A DNA stretch of 64,000 bases from an uncultured Faecalibacterium sp. (GTDB taxonomy: Bacteria > Bacillota > Clostridia > Oscillospirales > Ruminococcaceae). The notes below the pieces were generated by a model that worked only from the letters and a program-made list of their open reading frames with translations, was not told where the DNA came from and searched no databases. This document shows positions 8,801 through 17,532 of this stretch, in pieces. Made by a program: the position numbers and the translations under genes. Location: contig CAKTGQ010000011.1 of the NCBI GenBank assembly GCA_934561555.1, positions 1-64,000 of the forward strand, in the 5' to 3' direction. Within the stretch, counting starts at the first letter, position 1; each line of letters begins with the position of its first letter.

Positions 8801-10145
8801 GCTTGACGAAGGTATCGAACTCCTCCACCACCTCGCCGTTGCGGATGATGACCGCGCCGATCTCGGTAAGGTACTCCACCCCGGGGTCAAGACCGGTGGT
8901 CTCGGTGTCGAACACGCAGAATTCGCCGTCCAGCGGCTGATCTTTTACGCCGTAGACGCAGGGCACCATGTCATCCACAAAATAGGCTTCGCAGCCGTAG
9001 ATCAGCTTGAAATCCGGGTCTTTTTTGTGGATGTCATCCGCTGCCAGCATGGCTTCCGGGTAGCCCTGACACACACCGTGGTCGGTGATGGCAATGGCGG
9101 GATGTCCCATGCGGTGCGCCAGCTTGACGATGCCGCCGGGGTCACAGAAGCCGTCCATACTGGAAAGCTTGGTGTGCAGATGCAGCTCCACCCGCTTTTC
9201 CGGGGCAGTATCCTCCCGCTTTTTGCGCTCCACGATCAGCACATCGTAGGGGTACACGATGTAGTCGTGCTCGTATTTATCGTAGGAGCAGTCGCCCCGC
9301 ACAATGACAGTGCTGCCCTTGCCGATGCTCTCCCACTTGGAGCAGTCCTCCCCTTCCTGTGCGCGGACCTTCAGGTTGATCGAGCCGGTATAGTCGGTGA
9401 TGGACACAGTGTAGATCTTGCGGTAGTTGCCCTTGACCTCGGTAAAGAATACATCGCCCCAGATCATGCACTTGCCGCCCTCGCCGCCCAAGTCCTTGAG
9501 GGGCGTAAGGTTTTTGGGGGTGAACATTTTGCCGTGGAAGATGGTGACCGGCTTGTCGGTCAGGTTGAGTCCCTCCACCTTGATGGACGGTGCGGTGTTC
9601 TTTTTCTCGAACTTGACCACCGGCGGTGCGATTTTGCGCTCCAGCTTTTCTTCCATCTGCTGCTGCTCAGCTGCAGTCACAGCGCTTTGCAGCGTCACCT
9701 TGGGGGTAACGCCGGTGTGCTCGGCAATGCGCTTGGCAAGCAGTTCCTCAAAGCCCATCTCCTGCAAAAACTTTGTACCGTGGCACACCCCCACCGTGAT
9801 GTTCTGCCCGGTGATAGAGATACTGCTCCTGTCCAGAAAGCCGTTGATGGGCACACCGTCCCGCTTCATGTCCTCCAGCAGGGTGCGCAGGGCGTGCTCG
9901 TCCAGCATGGCATAGCCGAACAGGTTTTTGATCTTCAGCTCAAAGCCCTCGTAGTCCGGCTGCAGGGAAGCCAGCAGCCGGGCGCAGAGGTTCTGATCCA
10001 GCGGGACAGCGCTGCGCAGGGTAAACTCGACCTGCCGGTCCTGCCGCAGCATCCGGGCGTGCTCCACGATCACCTGCCCGAAACAGGCCGCAAAATCCGG
10101 GTCCGCCATAAACTGCGGCCACAGCTGGGAAACAAGTGGTTTCAC
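5856..10145 (-). CDS. polC: DNA polymerase III alpha subunit, Gram-positive type PolC
   Basis: A 1429-aa replicative polymerase, close to the roughly 1440 aa of other PolC proteins. In order it has an N-terminal region, an OB-fold (about 200-300), a PHP domain beginning VELHLHTKLSSMDG, and a DnaQ-type 3'-5' exonuclease inserted in the PHP domain (FDTETTG). The catalytic core follows, with a zinc-ribbon-like CPKC/CPHC insertion and the acidic EPDIDLNF motif, and then the fingers and C-terminal domains. The start is GTG (10145-10143) with AAGGAG 8 nt upstream. It is the last gene of the pyrH-to-polC operon, separated from fic by 86 nt containing a hairpin. Confidence 0.97.
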   Translation of the reverse strand: MKPLVSQLWPQFMADPDFAACFGQVIVEHARMLRQDRQVEFTLRSAVPLDQNLCARLLASLQPDYEGFELKIKNLFGYAMLDEHALRTLLEDMKRDGVPINGFLDRSSISITGQNITVGVCHGTKFLQEMGFEELLAKRIAEHTGVTPKVTLQSAVTAAEQQQMEEKLERKIAPPVVKFEKKNTAPSIKVEGLNLTDKPVTIFHGKMFTPKNLTPLKDLGGEGGKCMIWGDVFFTEVKGNYRKIYTVSITDYTGSINLKVRAQEGEDCSKWESIGKGSTVIVRGDCSYDKYEHDYIVYPYDVLIVERKKREDTAPEKRVELHLHTKLSSMDGFCDPGGIVKLAHRMGHPAIAITDHGVCQGYPEAMLAADDIHKKDPDFKLIYGCEAYFVDDMVPCVYGVKDQPLDGEFCVFDTETTGLDPGVEYLTEIGAVIIRNGEVVEEFDTFVKPGKPITPKITELTGITNEMVADAPSEKEALEAFLAFAGDRILVGHNVHAFDMRFLRAAAKRSGIKLEPTYIDTLTMAQTMYPGLHNYKQGTINKHLELPTYEAHRACEDSAALGRIFCVMLNDLAEKEVTKVSEINTGLGGNREVLKKKYYHLIILVKNQMGLKNLYKIVSEAHVNYFFKKPRVPRSLLNKYRDGLLLTSACEAGELYRAIVDGTSYEELKKIAAYYDILEIQPLGNNAYMVRDGKVDSEERIKEFNRTVIKLGEDLHKPVIATGDVHFTEPEDAIYRAVLQAGNGFKDADNQPPLFFRTTQDMLAQFYYLPKEKAYEVVVKNPRKIAAMIDNNVRAIPRGTYPPSIEGAEQQLRDATWEHAKRDYGDPLPEIVEKRLQKELDSICGHGYAVLYVIAVKLVAYSNAGGYQVGSRGSVGSSAVAHFSGISEVNSLPPHYRCPKCKHSEFITDGSVDDGFDLPDKNCPHCGTRMLVDGHDIPFETFLGFYGDKEPDIDLNFSGEYQSNVHRYTEELFGKANVFKAGTVSGIQDKTAYGYVKKYLDERQRTVNHAEENRLTLGCTGVKRTTGQHPGGMVVVPDTYEIYDFCPIQHPADDVAGGLLTTHFEFKYLHDTLLKLDELGHDMPTFYKYFEEYTGIPVDSIPMNDPKVYSLLTSPEALGVTPEQIDSQTGTFGIPEMGTNFVRGMLVEARPKNFSELIQISGLSHGTDVWTGNADELIRSGTCTIAEVIGCRDSIMLYLLRKGLEPKMAFDIMEAVRKGKVAKGGFQPGWEEAMREHEVPDWYIESCRKIKYMFPKAHAVAYLMSAIRLMWYKIYKPQAFYAVYFTVRGDDIDYEAAIGGAAVARAHMEAVKRRLKEEKNAKDEDVLVSLQLVNEMLSRGYEFLPIELGKSRGSKYVVEDDKVRLPFSALKGLGGAAADALERVTIHGEEYISVEELQQASGVGSSILDRLRQVGALGDLPESSQVSFF

Positions 10146-10184
10146 AAATGGTACTCCTTTTTGGTGGGTTCTTTACAGCACAAA

Positions 10185-10213
10185 CTGCCGCACCTGCTTT
10201 TGCGGGTGTGGCA
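10185..10213 (-). terminator. Weak hairpin between fic and polC
   Basis: CTGCC-x-CACC pairs with GGTG-x-GGCAG (10-bp arms with one mismatch) around a 9-nt loop. The following run on the minus strand is only TTTGTG, so this is a leaky terminator or processing site rather than a full stop. Confidence 0.4.
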
Positions 10214-10231
10214 GTAGGGAAAGGTTCGATG

Positions 10232-10846
10232 TCAATCCGGTGCAAGTGTCTCTGTTTTAAAGACCTGATAGCCCTCATAATGGTAGCTTGCATCAATGCC
10301 CTTCATATACACTTCACGGTCATTGATCTTATCCGTCAGCGCTGCACGCAGCAGGGTCTTGACTTCCAAGTCCCTGATGGGGCTGCGCTCCATGGCAAGA
10401 AGATAATCCTCCTTGTCCACGCGGCTCCAGTCCACCACCTGATGCAGCTCTTTTTTCAGGATGCAGTCCAGCCAGATGCGGGTGCTGCGGCCATCGCCCT
10501 CCCGGAATGGATGTGCAACGTTCATCTCCACATACTTTTCAATGATCTGGTCAAAGGTTGACTGCGGCATGGCGTCGATGCCCTCCAGTGCCGCGTGCAG
10601 GTAGATGACCGGTGCAAACCGGAAATTGCCCTTGGCGATGTTCACTGTGCGCAGCTGCCCGGCAAAATCGTAGATTTCCCCGAACAGATACGCATGGATC
10701 TTTGCAAGCCCTGCAAAGGTGCCTACCGGAAAGGTGTCCAGCAGACCCGTATCGTACAGTGCAAGCGCCTTCTGCTTGCTTAGCTTTTCCTCTGCGCGGG
10801 CAAAGGCGACCTCATCGGTCAGCCCCAATTTGTTTTGCAGTGCCAT
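10232..10846 (-). CDS. fic: Class III Fic-domain protein (protein AMPylator family)
   Basis: A 204-aa single-domain Fic protein. The catalytic loop HPFREGDGRSTR is at 112-123, with the catalytic His at 112; the usual N of the GNGR core is D here. The C-terminal part contains SYHYEG (187-192), matching the [S/T]xxxE[G/N] autoinhibitory helix of class III Fic enzymes such as Neisseria NmFic, with Glu191 as the expected blocking residue. Fic enzymes transfer AMP from ATP to protein hydroxyls, often on topoisomerases or other housekeeping targets. It starts 15 nt after ispG (GGGAG site) and lies inside a conserved housekeeping operon, an unusual place. The target is unknown. Confidence 0.88.
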   Translation of the reverse strand: MALQNKLGLTDEVAFARAEEKLSKQKALALYDTGLLDTFPVGTFAGLAKIHAYLFGEIYDFAGQLRTVNIAKGNFRFAPVIYLHAALEGIDAMPQSTFDQIIEKYVEMNVAHPFREGDGRSTRIWLDCILKKELHQVVDWSRVDKEDYLLAMERSPIRDLEVKTLLRAALTDKINDREVYMKGIDASYHYEGYQVFKTETLAPD

Positions 10847-10861
10847 GAAACAGCTCCCGTC

Positions 10862-11908
10862 TTACAGTTTATAGATCTCGTCCATGAACTGATCCAGAAT
10901 GTTATCGCCGGTCAGCTTTTTGATGGGCTGGCCGTGGATGAACAGCACAGCCTCACCCTTGCCGCCCGCAATGCCGATATCGGCTTCGCGCGCTTCGCCG
11001 GGACCGTTGACAACGCAGCCCATCACGGCCACCTTGATGGACTTTTTGTAGCCCTGCAGCCGCTTTTCCACCTCGTTGGCGATCTCGGTGCAGGGATACT
11101 GGGTGCGGCCGCAGGTGGGACAGGTGATGACCTCCGGCCCGGTGACCGGGAAGCCCACGGCGCGCAGGATGTTGAAGCCTGCCTCTACCTCTTTTTCCGG
11201 CTCCGCAGCCAGCGACACGCGGATGGTGTCGCCGATGCCCTCCAGCAGCATTCCGCCGATGCCCATGCCGCTTTTCAGCAGACCCATCTGGTAGGTACCG
11301 GCCTCGGTGACGCCTACATGGAGCGGGTAGTCGGTGACGGCGCTGAGCTGGCGGTAGGCTTCCATCATGCGGGGCACGTTGGAGTTTTTGATGGAGATGA
11401 CGATGTTGTTAAAATCGAACTTTTCCAGCAGCCGCACATGGTACAAAGCGCTTTCCACCATGGCCTCCGGGGTGGGTGCGCCGTAACGGGCAAGAATGTG
11501 CTTTTCCAGACTGCCGCCGTTGACGCCGATGCGGATGGGGATGTTCTTCTGCTGGCAGGCATCCACCACCGCCTTTACCCGATCGTCGTCGCCGATGTTG
11601 CCCGGGTTGATGCGAATCTTGTCCACGCCTACGTCTGCGCAGGCCAGTGCTGCCTTGTAGTCAAAGTGGATGTCCGCCACGATGGGGATGCTCACTGCGT
11701 TTTTGACGGCCTCGATGCACTTTGCATCTGCTGGGCTGGGGCAGGTCACCCGCAGGATCTGGCAGCCTGCAGCTTCGCACCGCTTGGCCTGTGCCACATT
11801 GCCCTCGATGTCCTCCACCGGCACATTGAGCATGGTCTGCACCGCAATAGGGTTGCTGCCGCCGATGGTCACATTGCCGATCTTCACTTCACGTTTTTTC
11901 TGCCGCAT
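10862..11908 (-). CDS. ispG: 4-hydroxy-3-methylbut-2-enyl diphosphate synthase (flavodoxin)
   Basis: A 348-aa IspG/GcpE enzyme of the MEP isoprenoid pathway. It reductively opens 2-C-methyl-D-erythritol cyclodiphosphate to HMBPP using a [4Fe-4S] cluster. The short bacterial form is seen: an N-terminal TIM barrel, then the C-terminal iron-sulfur domain with CPTCGRTQYPC and the CVVNGPGEA box. The start follows AAAGGGG. It lies directly downstream of rseP (15 nt) in the same operon as dxr, so two MEP enzymes are made together. Confidence 0.96.
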   Translation of the reverse strand: MRQKKREVKIGNVTIGGSNPIAVQTMLNVPVEDIEGNVAQAKRCEAAGCQILRVTCPSPADAKCIEAVKNAVSIPIVADIHFDYKAALACADVGVDKIRINPGNIGDDDRVKAVVDACQQKNIPIRIGVNGGSLEKHILARYGAPTPEAMVESALYHVRLLEKFDFNNIVISIKNSNVPRMMEAYRQLSAVTDYPLHVGVTEAGTYQMGLLKSGMGIGGMLLEGIGDTIRVSLAAEPEKEVEAGFNILRAVGFPVTGPEVITCPTCGRTQYPCTEIANEVEKRLQGYKKSIKVAVMGCVVNGPGEAREADIGIAGGKGEAVLFIHGQPIKKLTGDNILDQFMDEIYKL

Positions 11909-11923
11909 AAGGGTTCCCCTTTC

Positions 11924-13036
11924 TTATACTGTCCCGGTGATGAGCCGGAGAATATCGTTGTAGGTTGCAAAGAGCATCAGCCCGAACAGCAGCCCGAAGG
12001 TTGCCAGGGTGAGCACGCTTTGCAGCTTTTCCGGCACTGCATGGCCGGTGATGCCTTCAATGACCAAAAATACTACCTTGCCGCCGTCCAGCGCCGGGAA
12101 AGGCAGCAGGTTGAAGATGCCAAGGTTGACGGTGATAAGCGCCAACAACTCCAGCAGGTCCTGCCAGCCATAGCTGGCGGCCTGCCCGATGGCCGACACG
12201 ATGCCCACCGGGCCGGAAAGGTTGTTGATGCTCTCCCGCCCGCGCACTAAGTCCACAAGGGAGGTAAACACGATGCGCCCATAGTACAGCACGCTGTTGC
12301 CCGCCTCCCGCAGCACGTTGCCGGGGGTCTTTTCCAGCCCGTAGACGGAAAAGCCGATGCTCATGTGGGTCTCGCCTTTTTCGTCCTGCCATGTGTCGAA
12401 CTGCACCCCCGGCAGCTGCACCTTTTGGCCGTCCCGCAGTACGGTGAAATCCGCGCTGTAAGACTGGGTGCGCACCAGCTCGTACAGGATATCGTTGGCC
12501 ACAAAGCAGCGGCGGCCGTTTACTGCCAGAACCTTGTCCCCCGCCTGCAAGCCGGTCTGTCCGCAGAGTGCACCGTCCTGAATGGCGTAGATGGTCTTGC
12601 TGGTGATAGGCTCGTTCTGGGCGGCGATGAGGATCACCAGCACCACAAAGCCCAGCACAAAGTTCATGACCGCACCGGCTACCATGACCAGTACCCGCTG
12701 CCATACCGGCGCTTCGTTTAAAGGGACGCCAGTGGGCTGCACGGGTGCTTCCGTCTCCGGGGTAGGCTGCTCCTGCGCAGCGTGGTTGGCTTCTGCCTGC
12801 TGGCTTTCGGGGCTTTCCTCCCCTTCCAGCGCCACAAAGCCGCCCACAGGCAGGGCACGCAGGCTGTACTGGGTGCCTTTATGGTTCTTTTTCCAGAGCA
12901 CCGGCCCCATGCCGATGGAAAACTCGTTGACCTGAATGCCGCAGAGCTTTGCCACAGTAAAATGCCCGAACTCGTGGATGGCGATCACCGCACTGAACAC
13001 AAGCAGCGCGGCAAGGATGGTGATAATAAATGACAT
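11924..13036 (-). CDS. rseP: Site-2 metalloprotease RseP/RasP
   Basis: A 370-aa membrane zinc protease. HEFGH with the first transmembrane segment is near residues 17-25. A PDZ domain (about 150-240) and C-terminal membrane segments with the NLLPFPALDGG motif complete the M50 active site. Family members cleave anti-sigma factors and signal-peptide remnants within the membrane. A Q/E/P-rich insert follows VALEGEES (about 72-110) in the cytosolic loop. The start at 13036 is chosen for the GGGAG site; an in-frame extension to 13147 lacks one. It is flanked by dxr and ispG. Confidence 0.93.
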   Translation of the reverse strand: MSFIITILAALLVFSAVIAIHEFGHFTVAKLCGIQVNEFSIGMGPVLWKKNHKGTQYSLRALPVGGFVALEGEESPESQQAEANHAAQEQPTPETEAPVQPTGVPLNEAPVWQRVLVMVAGAVMNFVLGFVVLVILIAAQNEPITSKTIYAIQDGALCGQTGLQAGDKVLAVNGRRCFVANDILYELVRTQSYSADFTVLRDGQKVQLPGVQFDTWQDEKGETHMSIGFSVYGLEKTPGNVLREAGNSVLYYGRIVFTSLVDLVRGRESINNLSGPVGIVSAIGQAASYGWQDLLELLALITVNLGIFNLLPFPALDGGKVVFLVIEGITGHAVPEKLQSVLTLATFGLLFGLMLFATYNDILRLITGTV

Positions 13037-13104
13037 TCGTTCTCCCATAGCGCCCCGGAGCCATCTCAAAAAACAGCGCCGGGACGCATATTGCTGATAA
13101 AGCG

Positions 13105-14256
13105 TTACAGGTGTGCCCGCACGAATGCGCGCGCCATGCGGTCGCACTCGTACACGTCTGCCAGCGTATAGTCGCCGCCAAAGCTGTCGCTGTCCACAAC
13201 AGCCTCCACCAAGCGGCCGATATCCAAAAAGCCGATCTTGTCCTCAAGGAACAGTTTAACGGCTTCCTCGTTGGCACCGTTGGCGGCGCAGGGGCCAAGA
13301 CCGCCCTTGCGGATGGCCTTTTTGCAGGCGGCAAGACAGCGGAAGGTGTCTTCGTCAGCCACATCGAATGTGAGCAGCTTCAGGGTGGTAAAGTCCAGCT
13401 CCGGCACTACGCCCGGCACCCGCTTGGGGTAGGTCAGGGCGTACTGGATGGGGATGCGCATATCCGGCACACCCAGCTGAGCAATGATCGAATTATCGCT
13501 GAACTGCACCGCAGAATGGACGATGCTCTGGCGCTGCACCACGATCTGAATTTTTTCCGGCGGCAGACCGAAGAGCCACACGGCCTCGATGAGCTCCAGA
13601 CCCTTGTTCATCAGGGTGGCAGAGTCGATGGTGATCTTTGCGCCCATATTCCAGTTGGGGTGCTTGAGGGCGTCTGCACGGGTCTTGCCGCGCAGCTGCT
13701 CGGTGGTCATGCCGAAGAAGGGACCGCCGGAGGCCGTGAGCAGAATTTTGGTCAGGCTGGGAGCGCTCTCTTTATCCTGCAGGCACTGGAAGATGGCAGA
13801 GTGCTCACTGTCCACAGGCAGCAGCTGTACACCGTGCTTTTCCACAGCCTGCGTGACCAGATGACCGCCGGTGACAAGGCTTTCCTTGTTGGCCAGTGCC
13901 AAGTCGTGGCCGCTCTCGATGGCGCACAGGCTGGCTCCAAGGCCGGCAATGCCCACCACGCTGTTCAGCACCACATCCGGGCCGTCCAGCGCAGCCAGCT
14001 CCTTCAGCCCCTCCGGGCCGGTGAGCAGCTTGGGCGCATTTGCCCGGCCTGCCAGCGCGGCGTCCAGCTTTGCGGCGGCGTCCGGGTCGGTCATGCAGAC
14101 GTATTTCGGGTGGAACTCTTCGATCTGCTGTAAGATCTTTTCCACATGGCTATGGGCAGAAAGGCCGTACACCTCGTACCCTTGGGCGCGGATGACATCC
14201 AGACTCTGGGTGCCAATGGAGCCGGTAGAGCCCAGCAGCGTAATTTTTTTAGACAT
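13105..14256 (-). CDS. dxr: 1-deoxy-D-xylulose 5-phosphate reductoisomerase
   Basis: A 383-aa MEP-pathway enzyme that converts DXP to 2-C-methyl-D-erythritol 4-phosphate with NADPH. The N-terminal GSTGSIGTQSLDV Rossmann motif and the metal/substrate region VDSEHSAIFQ are visible, as is the ASGGPF loop. It lies between cdsA and rseP in the standard clostridial order, 19 nt after cdsA's position on the coding strand would require read-through, with a GGGGAGG ribosome site. Confidence 0.96.
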   Translation of the reverse strand: MSKKITLLGSTGSIGTQSLDVIRAQGYEVYGLSAHSHVEKILQQIEEFHPKYVCMTDPDAAAKLDAALAGRANAPKLLTGPEGLKELAALDGPDVVLNSVVGIAGLGASLCAIESGHDLALANKESLVTGGHLVTQAVEKHGVQLLPVDSEHSAIFQCLQDKESAPSLTKILLTASGGPFFGMTTEQLRGKTRADALKHPNWNMGAKITIDSATLMNKGLELIEAVWLFGLPPEKIQIVVQRQSIVHSAVQFSDNSIIAQLGVPDMRIPIQYALTYPKRVPGVVPELDFTTLKLLTFDVADEDTFRCLAACKKAIRKGGLGPCAANGANEEAVKLFLEDKIGFLDIGRLVEAVVDSDSFGGDYTLADVYECDRMARAFVRAHL

Positions 14257-14275
14257 AATAGTTTCCTCCCCTGTA

Positions 14276-15136
14276 TCAGGCGTAGAACACGGCGGTGATG
14301 ACCATGGTCACGAAGGGCGCAATGAACATCACGCTGTCAAAGCGATCCAGAATGCCGCCGTGGCCCGGGAAGATGGTGCCGTAGTCCTTGATGCCGCACT
14401 GACGCTTGACCACACTGGCAAACAGGTCGCCGTAGATGCCCAGCACCGCAGCGATGCAGCCCAGCAGCGCGATGATAACGTACATGGAAACACCGATATT
14501 AGAACGAGTAAAGGCCTCCATGCGATTTGCCGCTATGGAGTAGATGATGGTAGCGACCACGCCGAACACCATGGTGCCCAGCACGCCGCCGATGGCACCC
14601 TCCACCGTCTTTTTGGGGCTGACCACCGGGCACAGCTTATGTTTGCCGAAGGCGCGGCCTGCAAAGTAGGCGCAAGTGTCGCCGCCCCATGCAAAGCAAA
14701 GGATAAGCAGAATAAAGAAAACCGCATCATAGCCGAATTTTTCCACCGGCAGACGCTCCTTGAGCAGGATGAAGGAGTAGAAGCAGAAGATCACGATGCC
14801 CGAAAACACCAAAAGACCGCTGGCCTTCTGGTAGCTGATGGTGCCGTTGCGCACCACCAGATAGATGGCAAAAAAGGTTACCAGCACAAAGGACATGGGC
14901 ATGACCAGCTTGCGCATGGCGCTGTAACTGGAAAGCATGACCAGCAATGTGTAGGGTACCAGCACTGCGTACATGAGCCAGTCCTTTTTTTCAAAACCGA
15001 GGGCGTTGTAAATTTCGTGGACGGCGATCAGGGTGATGGCTGCGATCACCAGATTGAACACCATGGTGTTGAAGGTAAACATCACGCCGATGAGCACCAG
15101 AATGCCCACGATTGCAGTAATAATGCGTGTTTTCAT
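14276..15136 (-). CDS. cdsA: Phosphatidate cytidylyltransferase
   Basis: A 286-aa polytopic membrane enzyme making CDP-diacylglycerol, the precursor of anionic phospholipids. About eight hydrophobic segments are present. The C-terminal signature region runs from VSPKKTVEGAIGG to the DLFASVVKRQCGIKD and PGHGGILDRFDS motifs. The start at 15136 follows AGGAG; an upstream extension to 15256 would run over the untranslated gap after uppS. The gap between uppS and cdsA is about 130 nt, without a clear terminator. Confidence 0.94.
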   Translation of the reverse strand: MKTRIITAIVGILVLIGVMFTFNTMVFNLVIAAITLIAVHEIYNALGFEKKDWLMYAVLVPYTLLVMLSSYSAMRKLVMPMSFVLVTFFAIYLVVRNGTISYQKASGLLVFSGIVIFCFYSFILLKERLPVEKFGYDAVFFILLILCFAWGGDTCAYFAGRAFGKHKLCPVVSPKKTVEGAIGGVLGTMVFGVVATIIYSIAANRMEAFTRSNIGVSMYVIIALLGCIAAVLGIYGDLFASVVKRQCGIKDYGTIFPGHGGILDRFDSVMFIAPFVTMVITAVFYA

Positions 15137-15264
15137 AGGTTTCGATCTCCTTTGTTCTTCCGGCAGCAGCCCTTTGCGGGGCAACGCACTCCGACCCGAG
15201 GAAGTACCGGGTCTGCCGGGGCTGCACCCTAGGTGCAGGGTTTGCAATACGGACACTGCGCCGC

Positions 15265-15978
15265 TCAGATGCCACCGAACCGGCGGCTGCGGTGGTTGAA
15301 CTCCTCAATGGCGGTGTCCAGATCGGCGCGGGTGAAGTCCGGCCAGAGCACATCCATCTCCACCAGCTCCGCGTAGGCGGCCTGCCAGAGCATGAAGTTG
15401 GACAGCCGCTTTTCTCCGCTGGGACGCAGAATAAAGTCCGGGTCCTTCTGTCCGGCGGTGTACATAGCATCGCTCATCATCTGTTCGTTGATGTCCTCGG
15501 GACGGATCTGGCCTGCCGCAGCCTTTGCGGCCAGCTGCTGCGCTGCCCGCACGATCTCCGGACGGCCGCCGTAGTTGATGGCGATATTCAGGGTCATGCC
15601 GGTCTTATGGGCAGAGTCCCCTTCCAGCTCGTTCATCATCTTTTGAAGCTTGGGGTTCAGTGCGGTACGGTCGCCTAAGAACTTAATACGGATATTGCGG
15701 TTCTTGTAGTCAAAGCCTTCGATGAGGTACTGGGCGAACAGCTTCATGATGGCACCCACCTCTTCCAGCGGGCGCTTCCAGTTCTCGGTGGAGAAAGCAT
15801 AGAAATACACTGATGCTACGCCAAGTTCATCACAGTAGTTTGCAATATCCTTGAACACCTCCGCACCCTTTTTGTGTCCTGCAGTGCGGGGCAGGCCGCG
15901 GTTTTTCGCCCAGCGGCCGTTGCCGTCCATGATGATGCCGATGGAAAGCCCCTCGGCAAATTCTTTGGGGTGTGCCAT
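15265..15978 (-). CDS. uppS: Undecaprenyl diphosphate synthase (isoprenyl transferase)
   Basis: A 237-aa cis-prenyltransferase producing the C55 carrier for peptidoglycan and polysaccharide synthesis. The catalytic Asp is in IIMDGNGRWAKNRG (about 16-29). The conserved FYAFSTENWKRP and C-terminal RPSGEKRLSNF-x-LWQ motifs are present. It uses IspG/Dxr-derived isoprenoids, so the operon couples precursor and carrier synthesis. The ATG at 15978 has a GGGAGG site. Confidence 0.96.
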   Translation of the reverse strand: MAHPKEFAEGLSIGIIMDGNGRWAKNRGLPRTAGHKKGAEVFKDIANYCDELGVASVYFYAFSTENWKRPLEEVGAIMKLFAQYLIEGFDYKNRNIRIKFLGDRTALNPKLQKMMNELEGDSAHKTGMTLNIAINYGGRPEIVRAAQQLAAKAAAGQIRPEDINEQMMSDAMYTAGQKDPDFILRPSGEKRLSNFMLWQAAYAELVEMDVLWPDFTRADLDTAIEEFNHRSRRFGGI

Positions 15979-16071
15979 TTATACCTCCCGGCAGCAGGGC
16001 TGCCCTGCAAAAAGTGCCGCGCACCTTTCACCAGCGCACGGCACCTCCCAGTTGTTATTGTGTACTGCGGA

Positions 16072-16626
16072 TCAGACGGCCATGATCTCCTTCTGCTTTT
16101 CTTCCACGGCAGCATCAATGTTCTTGATATACTTATCAGTCAGCTTCTGGACATCCTCTTCCATGGTCTTCTGGGTGTCCTCGGTCAGCTCGCCGGCCTT
16201 CTTCATAGCCTTGGCCTTATCCATGGCATCGCGGCGCACATTGCGCACAGCCACCTTGGCATCCTCGCCCAGCTTGGAGACCTCCTTTGCCAGCTGCTTG
16301 CGGCGCTCCTCGTTGGGTGCGGGGAAGTTCAGGCGGATGGTAACGCCGTCGTCAATGGGGGTGATGCCCACATCGCTGGCCATGATTGCCTTGGTGATGG
16401 GACGCAGCAGGCTGCGATCCCAAGGGGTGATGGTGAGGGTGCGTGCCTCAGAGACGGCCACAGCGGCCACCTGCTGGATGGGGGTGGGTGCACCGTAGTA
16501 ATCCACAAGCACCTTATCCAGCACAGCGGGGTTTGCACGGCCTGCGCGCACAGCGGCCAGCTCGCGGCTCAGGTGCTCCACAGAGCTCTTCATCTTATCT
16601 TCGTAAACCTTGGTGTTGCTGCTCAT
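16072..16626 (-). CDS. frr: Ribosome recycling factor
   Basis: A 184-aa RRF, the usual length, which splits post-termination ribosomes with EF-G. It has the three-helix bundle sequence including LAAVRAGRANPAVLD and the C-terminal RRDAMDKAKAMKK helix. It is in the conserved pyrH-frr pair and has an AGGAG site upstream. Confidence 0.97.
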   Translation of the reverse strand: MSSNTKVYEDKMKSSVEHLSRELAAVRAGRANPAVLDKVLVDYYGAPTPIQQVAAVAVSEARTLTITPWDRSLLRPITKAIMASDVGITPIDDGVTIRLNFPAPNEERRKQLAKEVSKLGEDAKVAVRNVRRDAMDKAKAMKKAGELTEDTQKTMEEDVQKLTDKYIKNIDAAVEEKQKEIMAV

Positions 16627-16729
16627 TGTCGTTGTTCTCCTGTTTCTTTATTCTATTGATCCATGCAGGCAGCGCACTGCGCCGCTGCTGCTCTATCCAA
16701 TCGTATGCAGTTGCACCGGGGTGCTATGC

Positions 16730-17440
16730 TCAGCCCTCGTAGACCAGTGTGCCCACGTTTTCGCCCTGCACGGCCCGTGCGATGTTGTCCGGGTCGGCCA
16801 GATCAAACACCAGAATGGGCAGCTTGTTGTCGCGGCACAGGGTAGCTGCGGTGCCGTCCATAACGGCCAGCTGATCCTCCAGCACCTTGGTAAAGGTAAG
16901 AGTATCGTACTTTTTGGCATCCGAGTACTTGTGGGGATCCTTATCGTAAACGCCATCCACCATGGTCGCCTTGAACATCACGTCGGCGCTCACCTCCACG
17001 GCGCGCAGGGCGGTAGCCGTATCGGTAGAGAAGAAGGGGTTGCCGGTGCCGCCGCCGAACACAGCGATCTTGCCCTCGTCCATGGCGCGCAGAGCGTCCT
17101 TGCGGGTAAAGGCAGGGGCCACCTGCGGCATGGTGATCGAGGTAAACACCTCGGTGGGCACACCCAGCTGCTCCAGCTTATCGGAGACAGCCAGTGCGTT
17201 CATCACCGTAGCCAGCATACCGATCTTATCGGCCAGCGTGCGCTCCATCTTACCGCTGGAGCGGCCGCGCCAGAAGTTGCCGCCGCCCACAACGATACCG
17301 ATCTGCACGCCCAGCTCGTAGGCCTTTTTCACGCCGCCGCAAATGGCGTCCATGGTGGGCTCGTCAAAACCCATGCCCTTTTCGCCGCCCAGCGCCTCGC
17401 CGCTGATCTTCAAAAGGATACGCTTATATTTCAATGCCAT
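16730..17440 (-). CDS. pyrH: UMP kinase
   Basis: A 236-aa amino-acid-kinase-fold enzyme that phosphorylates UMP to UDP for pyrimidine nucleotide synthesis. N-terminal LLKISGEALGG, the VVGGGNFWRG loop and the VDGVYDKDP segment are diagnostic. It is the first gene of the run to polC. rpsB and tsf, often upstream, are absent; an alkD-like gene lies 92 nt away instead, leaving room for a promoter. Confidence 0.97.
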   Translation of the reverse strand: MALKYKRILLKISGEALGGEKGMGFDEPTMDAICGGVKKAYELGVQIGIVVGGGNFWRGRSSGKMERTLADKIGMLATVMNALAVSDKLEQLGVPTEVFTSITMPQVAPAFTRKDALRAMDEGKIAVFGGGTGNPFFSTDTATALRAVEVSADVMFKATMVDGVYDKDPHKYSDAKKYDTLTFTKVLEDQLAVMDGTAATLCRDNKLPILVFDLADPDNIARAVQGENVGTLVYEG

Positions 17441-17532
17441 AATCCAAACACCACCTGTTTTATCTTTCGCCGGATAGCCCCGGCAGTTTTACTATACTAT
17501 ATTTTACAATAAATTCGCCACAATGTAAACAG

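Noticed and set aside
5811..10217. Two long plus-strand frames (834 and 623 codons)
   Set aside because: They are antisense shadows of polC, with no recognisable domain and His/Leu/Val/Gly-rich composition.
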